From Haloferula helveola (lineage in GTDB: Bacteria > Verrucomicrobiota > Verrucomicrobiia > Verrucomicrobiales > Akkermansiaceae), in the NCBI RefSeq assembly GCF_037076345.1, contig NZ_AP024702.1, forward strand, positions 1,426,001 to 1,490,000: DNA of 64,000 nucleotides, in the 5' to 3' direction. The position numbers and the translations under genes were made by a program. Positions within the stretch are counted from its first letter, which is position 1; every line of letters starts with the position of its first letter. A model generated the notes under the pieces. The model did not search any database. It saw only the letters and a program-made list of their open reading frames with translations, and was not told where the DNA came from. Positions 59,820-64,000 of the stretch are shown here, piece after piece.

Positions 59820-60458
59820 ATGATCCGAATCGTCCTTCTTTGCGCTTCGCTGCTGGCTCCCCGCCTGATGGCCGGAATCGACGTCGACATTGATGCCTAC
59901 GGCGAAAGCCTGGGTGGCTGGAAGGACAACACCGTCGACTACGCCCTGTCCGGCGCCAACTACCGCACCTACAAGCCCGAAATCACCCCGTCACCCGACG
60001 GCGGTATCTTTGTTTCCGTGCGGATCGACCACCGTCGCGGCTGGCTGGCCAGCGACGACCACGCGGTGCTCGAGGTCAGCTTCGCGCCCGACGGCTCGGT
60101 CAGCTCCGCCAAGTCCACCTTGGCCATCCAAGGCCGGACGATCTCGAGCGACCTGATTCGCAGCTCCGCCAATGCGGGTGCCAAACTCACGGGTGCCGAG
60201 GGCGCGGTGAAAGTCGGCGCCAACCTGGTGGCCGACCTTTCCAGCAAGCTGCTGCTGGAGAAAATCGTCGAAGCCGGCCGCGTCTCCTACCCCGCCGCGG
60301 TCCGCCACAACTACAACCTGCTCTACCAAGCCCTCCGTCAGCACACCGAGCCATCGCTGACCATCGATCCGCCGGCTGCCGAATCCGAGGAGCCCGCCAA
60401 GCCGGCGAAGGCCCCGGCCCTCGAGATCAAGCCCTACGGCGAGAAGGAGAAGAAGTAG
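59820..60458 (+). CDS. Secreted protein of unknown function, paralogue of 63153-63767
   Basis: A 212-residue protein with a signal peptide (MIRIVLLCASLLAPRLMAG). The first part reads IDVDIDAYGESLGGWKDNTVDYALSGANYR and has VSFAPDGSVSSAKSTLAIQG later; the C-terminus is Ala/Pro/Glu/Lys-rich. The same plan (V-D-V-D-A-x-G-x-x-L-x-G-W near the mature start, a PDG turn, and a second half with an acidic/Pro linker or helix) is found in the gene at 63153-63767, so they are paralogues. Function not recognised. ATG at 59820 follows a purine-poor leader; no strong RBS. Confidence 0.7.
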   Translation: MIRIVLLCASLLAPRLMAGIDVDIDAYGESLGGWKDNTVDYALSGANYRTYKPEITPSPDGGIFVSVRIDHRRGWLASDDHAVLEVSFAPDGSVSSAKSTLAIQGRTISSDLIRSSANAGAKLTGAEGAVKVGANLVADLSSKLLLEKIVEAGRVSYPAAVRHNYNLLYQALRQHTEPSLTIDPPAAESEEPAKPAKAPALEIKPYGEKEKK

Positions 60459-60754
60459 GAGTGGCGCTTTCCAAGCGCCACCAGTCCGCCGAAGCCTCGG
60501 CGAAGGCGAATGAGCGGGCGCGGCGACCTCCGGGTCGCGCTGCCTACACCTCTGGAAGAGAAGCTCGCCCCACCGATAAGGCGAGCCCAGAGATCGAGAC
60601 ATCCGTATCGGAGCCTTGAGAGACTTGGACGTTCCTTGCTGACTGCTGAGTGTTGCCCGAGACCTGCCCATCCCCGTGATCCGGCAATCGTTGCGCGCCC
60701 CAACCGCCTCCGCCGAGGCTTCGGCAGACAGACGGCACCTCAAAGGAGCCGCTC
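60459..60754. repeat. Repeat-rich intergenic block with several palindromes
   Basis: A 296-base gap without a credible gene. It contains gtggcgctt-tcc-aagcgccac (60461-60481) and gccga-agcc-tcggc with an inverted copy gccga-ggct-tcggc (about 60488-60502 and 60712-60725). The ends echo each other too (tagtaggagtggcgct and ggagccgctcctagcc). It resembles the other intergenic palindromic elements in architecture and may also end the convergent transcripts. Confidence 0.7.
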
Positions 60755-61639
60755 CTAGCCTCGCGGATGGAACCGCTTGTGGATCGACTTGAGCCGGGCG
60801 CCGTCGACATGGGTGTAGATCTGGGTCGTCGAGATGTCGGCGTGACCGAGCAGCTCCTGAATCACCCGCAGGTCGGCGCCACCTTCGAGCAGATGGGTCG
60901 CAAACGAATGCCGTAAAAGGTGCGGATAGACCTTCCGGTCGATCCCCGCCGCCGCAGCGCGCTCCTTCACGATCTGGCGCACCCGATCCGGCGAAAGCCG
61001 TCCGCCCCGGATGCTGAGAAAGACCTCCGAGCCGGTACGCTTTCCCACCAAGGACCGCCGCTCCTTCGCAAGATACGCCTCAAGCGCGGCCAGCGCCTTG
61101 CCTCCCACCGGCACGACGCGCGTCTTGTTGCCCTTGCCGGTGACCCGGAGAAATCGGTCCTCGGCATCGAACTCCTCAAGCCGGAGCCCGCAAAGCTCGC
61201 TGAGCCGTAGACCCGAGGAATAAAACAGCTCAAGAATCGCGCGATCGCGCAGGCCCAGAGGCTGGCCGACATCCACCGCCTCCAGCATTTTCTCGACCCA
61301 CTCGCGGTTGAGCGTCTCCGGCAGTGACTGCTCGGTGCGGGGCGACAGCAACGGCTCAGCAGGATCCATCGGCAGACGGTCCGTACCCGCCAGCCAACGG
61401 AAAAAGACCTTCAGATGGACGGTGGTGATCCGCAGCGACGAGACCGAGAGCCCTTCGGATTTCCTCGTCCCCAAAAAGGAGGCCAACTCCTCGGTGCCGA
61501 CGTCCACCAGATCAAGCGTCTTGCGCTCCATCCATCCCCGCAGGGCATCCAGCGATTGCCTGAGCGAGATCTGGTAGGCATCCGATAGCCCGCGCTCGAC
61601 CGCGACATAGCGAATGAACCCGTCGATCTCCCGTTCCAC
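60755..61639 (-). CDS. xerD: Tyrosine recombinase XerD/XerC
   Basis: A 294-residue site-specific recombinase that resolves chromosome dimers. The N-terminal SAM-like core-binding domain (MEREIDGFIRYVAVERGLSD) is followed by the catalytic domain. Its active residues are R in FYSSGLRLSELCGL, K in VTGKGNKTRVVPV, H-x-x-R in YPHLLRHSFATHLLEGGADL, H in ELLGHADISTT and Tyr in TQIYTHVD. Length and motifs fit XerD/XerC housekeeping enzymes rather than phage integrases; which of the two is uncertain, though XerD-like is favoured. No dif site was identified nearby. Confidence 0.92.
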   Translation of the reverse strand: MEREIDGFIRYVAVERGLSDAYQISLRQSLDALRGWMERKTLDLVDVGTEELASFLGTRKSEGLSVSSLRITTVHLKVFFRWLAGTDRLPMDPAEPLLSPRTEQSLPETLNREWVEKMLEAVDVGQPLGLRDRAILELFYSSGLRLSELCGLRLEEFDAEDRFLRVTGKGNKTRVVPVGGKALAALEAYLAKERRSLVGKRTGSEVFLSIRGGRLSPDRVRQIVKERAAAAGIDRKVYPHLLRHSFATHLLEGGADLRVIQELLGHADISTTQIYTHVDGARLKSIHKRFHPRG

Positions 61640-61731
61640 CCCGGAAGGAAAACAAAATTCCCGCGATACGGCGAGTTCACCGTTCGGCCTTCGATGTTGG
61701 ACGTTCGAAGTTCGATGTTCAATCTCCCTCC

Positions 61732-62505
61732 ATGCGCATCAAGCTGACCCTCGCCTACGACGGCCGCCCTCACGATGGCTGGCAGTCCCAACCCGGCGGG
61801 AATACGGTTCAGGATCTCCTCGAATCGGCCGCATCGGAGACGGCCAAGCAGCCGGTCCGCGTCCATGGCTCCGGCCGCACCGACGCCGGAGTTCACGCAC
61901 TCGCCCAGGTCGCTCACCTCGATGCGCCCGATGGGCTGACGATGAACCCCTTCAATTGGGTACCCGCTCTGAACACCAAGTTGCCCGCCAGCATCCGCGT
62001 TCTCAGCGCGGAGGAGGTCGGCCCGGAGTTCCACGCGCGCTTCTCAGCCACCTCGAAAACCTACCGCTACGAGATCAGCACCGAACCGGTCCTTTCACCC
62101 TTTCGGGCGGGCCTCGCATGGCACCTTCCACGGCAATACGACCCCTACCTCTTGGAAGACGCGCTGAAGCTCACGCTCGGACGACACGACTTCGAAGCCT
62201 TTGCGGCCAAACGCGGCAACGAAACCGAGGATACCGACCACCATCGCACCCTCACACGGGCGGAACTCGATGCCTTCGACCACGGTTGGCGCCTGACATG
62301 GTCGGGCGACGGCTTCCTCTACAAAATGGTCCGGCTTCTCACCGGGAGCGTCGTGCGCGTCGCCCAAGGCCGGCTCCGCCTCGACGAGTTCGCCGCATTC
62401 CTCGACCAACCCGAAGGTCTTCCTCACGGCCGATCGTCGCATTGCGCGCCAGCCGACGGGTTGTATCTCGAGTCGGTGTCCTACGACCCTTCGAAGGGTA
62501 AGTGA
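61732..62505 (+). CDS. truA: tRNA pseudouridine(38-40) synthase TruA
   Basis: A 257-residue enzyme that isomerises U38-U40 in the tRNA anticodon arm. Start MRIKLTLAYDGRPHDGWQSQP; the catalytic aspartate is in VHGSGRTDAGVHALAQVAHL (R-T-D-A-G-V-H). FHARFSATSKTYRYEI and GDGFLYKMVRLLTGSVV are the other family blocks. Length is normal. It is divergent from xerD across a 92-base gap that holds short direct-repeat-like text (ttcgatgtt, ttcgaagtt, ttcgatgtt). Confidence 0.95.
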   Translation: MRIKLTLAYDGRPHDGWQSQPGGNTVQDLLESAASETAKQPVRVHGSGRTDAGVHALAQVAHLDAPDGLTMNPFNWVPALNTKLPASIRVLSAEEVGPEFHARFSATSKTYRYEISTEPVLSPFRAGLAWHLPRQYDPYLLEDALKLTLGRHDFEAFAAKRGNETEDTDHHRTLTRAELDAFDHGWRLTWSGDGFLYKMVRLLTGSVVRVAQGRLRLDEFAAFLDQPEGLPHGRSSHCAPADGLYLESVSYDPSKGK

Positions 62506-62514
62506 ACCCGGAGT

Positions 62515-63090
62515 TCAGGCCGACAGTTTTTCGGCCGTTGTGATGACCTCTTTCATCACCGCTTCGATCTTCGAGGCGGCAGCCGAGTCGGTCAGCTCAC
62601 CGTTCTCATCGAACTTTCCGTAGGCTCCACCCAAGGCGAACTGCGTCGGAGTCACGAACACCCCAATGTTCCCGAGGATCGACCGCAGATGGACCAGACC
62701 GCGCATTCCTCCGAGGGCTCCGGGAGAGGCGGAAAGCAGGCCGGCCACCTTTCCCCGATACGCCGCAAGCGGCGGCTCGTCGTCGCTCTCGGCGCGGCTG
62801 ACCCAGTCGATGAGGTTCTTCAGCAACGGTGTGATCGATGAATTGTATTCCGGAGAGCAGAAGACAAATCCGTCAGCCTCGGCGAACGCCTTCTTCAGGA
62901 TCTTCACCTCCTCGGGTAAACCCTCCGCTTCTTCGAGATCCCCGTCGTAGAGCGGCAGGACATGCTCCCGCGGGTCGATCAGCTCACATTCCGCGCCCAG
63001 CTCCGATCCGATCCGGCACGCCGCCTCGCCCAGCTTTCGGTTGACCGAATCCTTCCTCGCGCTTCCGGAAATCACCAAGATTTTTGCCAT
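62515..63090 (-). CDS. NADPH-dependent FMN reductase
   Basis: A 191-residue flavodoxin-fold enzyme. Seen: ILVISGSARKDSVNRKLGEA (phosphate loop) and DGFVFCSPEYNSSITPLLKNLIDWVSR (FMN-binding P-E-Y-N motif), then GKVAGLLSASPGALGGMRGLVHLRSIL. Members reduce FMN, azo dyes, quinones or chromate; substrate not predictable. It is convergent with truA, nine bases between stops. Confidence 0.92.
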   Translation of the reverse strand: MAKILVISGSARKDSVNRKLGEAACRIGSELGAECELIDPREHVLPLYDGDLEEAEGLPEEVKILKKAFAEADGFVFCSPEYNSSITPLLKNLIDWVSRAESDDEPPLAAYRGKVAGLLSASPGALGGMRGLVHLRSILGNIGVFVTPTQFALGGAYGKFDENGELTDSAAASKIEAVMKEVITTAEKLSA

Positions 63091-63152
63091 GCGATGAACC
63101 CTACCGAGATCCCGGCGGATGCCAACGGGAACACGGCGCCTGACCGGGAAAA

Positions 63153-63767
63153 TCAGCGGTCGATGCGACGGAACAGCGAGCTCACGACCACTGCCGTTCC
63201 CTCAACGAGGGTTTCCCCTTCGGAAGCCGCACCGCTGAGAAGCCAAGAGCTCAGGTCACGCTTCACGACCTTTTCGGAACGACGCGCACGCTCGATCGCC
63301 GCGACAAGCTGCTGGTCGAGCGCTTGGCGCATTTCTTCGTCGGGATCGGTCGGTGCGACGTCGACGACCGGACCCACGCCCTCGGCACCTTCCTCTGCGG
63401 AGGGAGCTTCCGGAATCACGGCAGGCTCGGGCCGGGTCACTTCACCGGAGTCGAACACCTTCCCGTCCACTGTTCCCTTCACCGATGCCCGGCGCACGAG
63501 CCCGTCTGGTGAAACCAGCAGTCGGACCTTGGCGTCGTAGACAGGCGACGATCGCCGGATCTCCCGGATCTCAGCTTCGACAATCAGATTGTTACTCTCG
63601 TCCCAGGACATGATCGGCTGCCCGACCTCGAAGGCGGCCCCGGCCGTGGAATAGCGGGCGACCGATCCTTGCCAGCCATTCAGATCCCGTCCTACGGCGT
63701 CGACATCGACCTCCACGGCATCAGCCAGCGGCAGGGCGAGCAGAAGAATCGACAAGGTCCGTTTCAT
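63153..63767 (-). CDS. Secreted protein of unknown function, paralogue of 59820-60458
   Basis: A 204-residue protein with a signal peptide (MKRTLSILLLALPLADA). The mature start VEVDVDAVGRDLNGWQGSVARYSTAG aligns by eye with the 59820-60458 product (IDVDIDAYGESLGGWKDNTVDYALSG). Both have a PDG turn in the middle (LVSPDGLVRRASVKGTVDG here) and a Pro/Glu-rich linker. It ends in a helix (MRQALDQQLVAAIERARRSEKV) and a basic tail. Role unknown. It stands 11 bases after the outer-membrane protein and may share its transcript. Confidence 0.7.
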   Translation of the reverse strand: MKRTLSILLLALPLADAVEVDVDAVGRDLNGWQGSVARYSTAGAAFEVGQPIMSWDESNNLIVEAEIREIRRSSPVYDAKVRLLVSPDGLVRRASVKGTVDGKVFDSGEVTRPEPAVIPEAPSAEEGAEGVGPVVDVAPTDPDEEMRQALDQQLVAAIERARRSEKVVKRDLSSWLLSGAASEGETLVEGTAVVVSSLFRRIDR

Positions 63768-63778
63768 GATTCGATCGA

Positions 63779-64000
63779 TCAGAATGAAACGCGGGCACCC
63801 GAGTGCCAGATCCAGCCATCGGTGGTGAAGCCGGCTCCCGCCTCGTCCTTCATGATCGCGTACTCGATGCCATTCAGCACCACCACCTTGTCTTGGTAGA
63901 GGTGGAGATTGGCTCCGAGATAGAACGAGTGATACTCGTCCCCCACGAACAGCGGCGAGGAATCGAAATAGGGATCGCTGCCGATGCCCATGCCTCCGAC
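63779..64000 (-). CDS. Outer-membrane beta-barrel protein, C-terminal end only
   Basis: The last 73 or so residues of a gene running off the window. Alternating strands (SFYLGANLHLYQDKVVVLNGIEYAIM, WIWHSGARVSF) and a terminal Phe are the hallmark recognised by the Bam machinery. The text (GANLHLYQDKVVVLNGIEY) fits the end of phosphate-selective-porin-like proteins, but too little is seen to name it. The 5' part and start lie outside. Confidence 0.7.
   Translation of the reverse strand, partial: VGGMGIGSDPYFDSSPLFVGDEYHSFYLGANLHLYQDKVVVLNGIEYAIMKDEAGAGFTTDGWIWHSGARVSF

Noticed and set aside
60755-61639. Phage or integron integrase marking a mobile element
   Set aside because: Length, motifs and housekeeping neighbours (truA) fit XerD/XerC; no attachment sites, phage genes or tRNA junction found.

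Overview
The window reads as chromosomal DNA of a Gram-negative member of the Verrucomicrobiota, probably near the Verrucomicrobiales (Luteolibacter/Haloferula/Akkermansiaceae type). The grounds are high GC, many short secreted proteins of unknown function, an N-terminal NPYQVP motif in a membrane protein, tandem alpha/alpha-toroid (prenyltransferase-like) secreted proteins, a giant autotransporter-repeat protein, NPCBM and Reg_prop domains, a meso-DAP type MurE, and LpxK (so an outer membrane with lipid A). The taxon is inferred from content, not from a marker-gene search.

Layout. 1-9482 (minus strand) is a division/cell-wall cluster in the order mraZ, hairpin-repeat array, rsmH, ftsL-like, ftsI, murE, murF, mraY, murD (cut by the window start). 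The genes from rsmH onward are mostly joined by 1-4 base overlaps, and four decamers fitting the MraZ operator lie just before mraZ. 9.5-10.8 kb holds tRNA-Pro(CGG) and tRNA-Arg(ACG) with terminators and a possible small RNA. 10.8-15.0 kb has a membrane protein, a GH25-like lipoprotein and a secreted zinc metalloprotease. 15.3-16.9 kb is rpsB-tsf. 17.0-25.3 kb holds secreted or anchored proteins of unknown function, a toroid pair and a MYG1-family protein.

25.5-32.3 kb holds a GNAT-nitrilase fusion, a LysR regulator and a divergent dabB-dabA pair for inorganic-carbon uptake; DabA carries an extra C-terminal domain. 32.4-38.0 kb has a CPA2 antiporter facing a histidine-rich outer-membrane protein, a DUF6607-like protein and an MFS transporter, which looks like a metal-linked unit. 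38.2-41.4 kb has an orphan Vsr endonuclease, an SGNH hydrolase and HflX. 41.4-50.8 kb runs from a Reg_prop sensor kinase through its LuxR-type regulator and a receiver-only regulator into a 1757-residue surface protein. 50.8-56.0 kb holds a PDZ protein and then a minus-strand operon: membrane-fused NirB-like flavoprotein, 11-heme cytochrome c, Tll0287-like heme lipoprotein, globin. 56.3-64.0 kb carries lpxK, a Bax-inhibitor-1 protein, a cysteine-poor family-4-like UDG with a short asparaginase, xerD, truA, an FMN reductase, two paralogous secreted proteins and the end of an outer-membrane protein.

The least explained items are: the five-copy alternating hairpin array between mraZ and rsmH, which shows stem covariation and no codon-position bias; dispersed intergenic hairpins with a shared C-rich apex and collar but unrelated stems; the 11-heme/NirB-like/globin operon; and the DabA C-terminal fusion.
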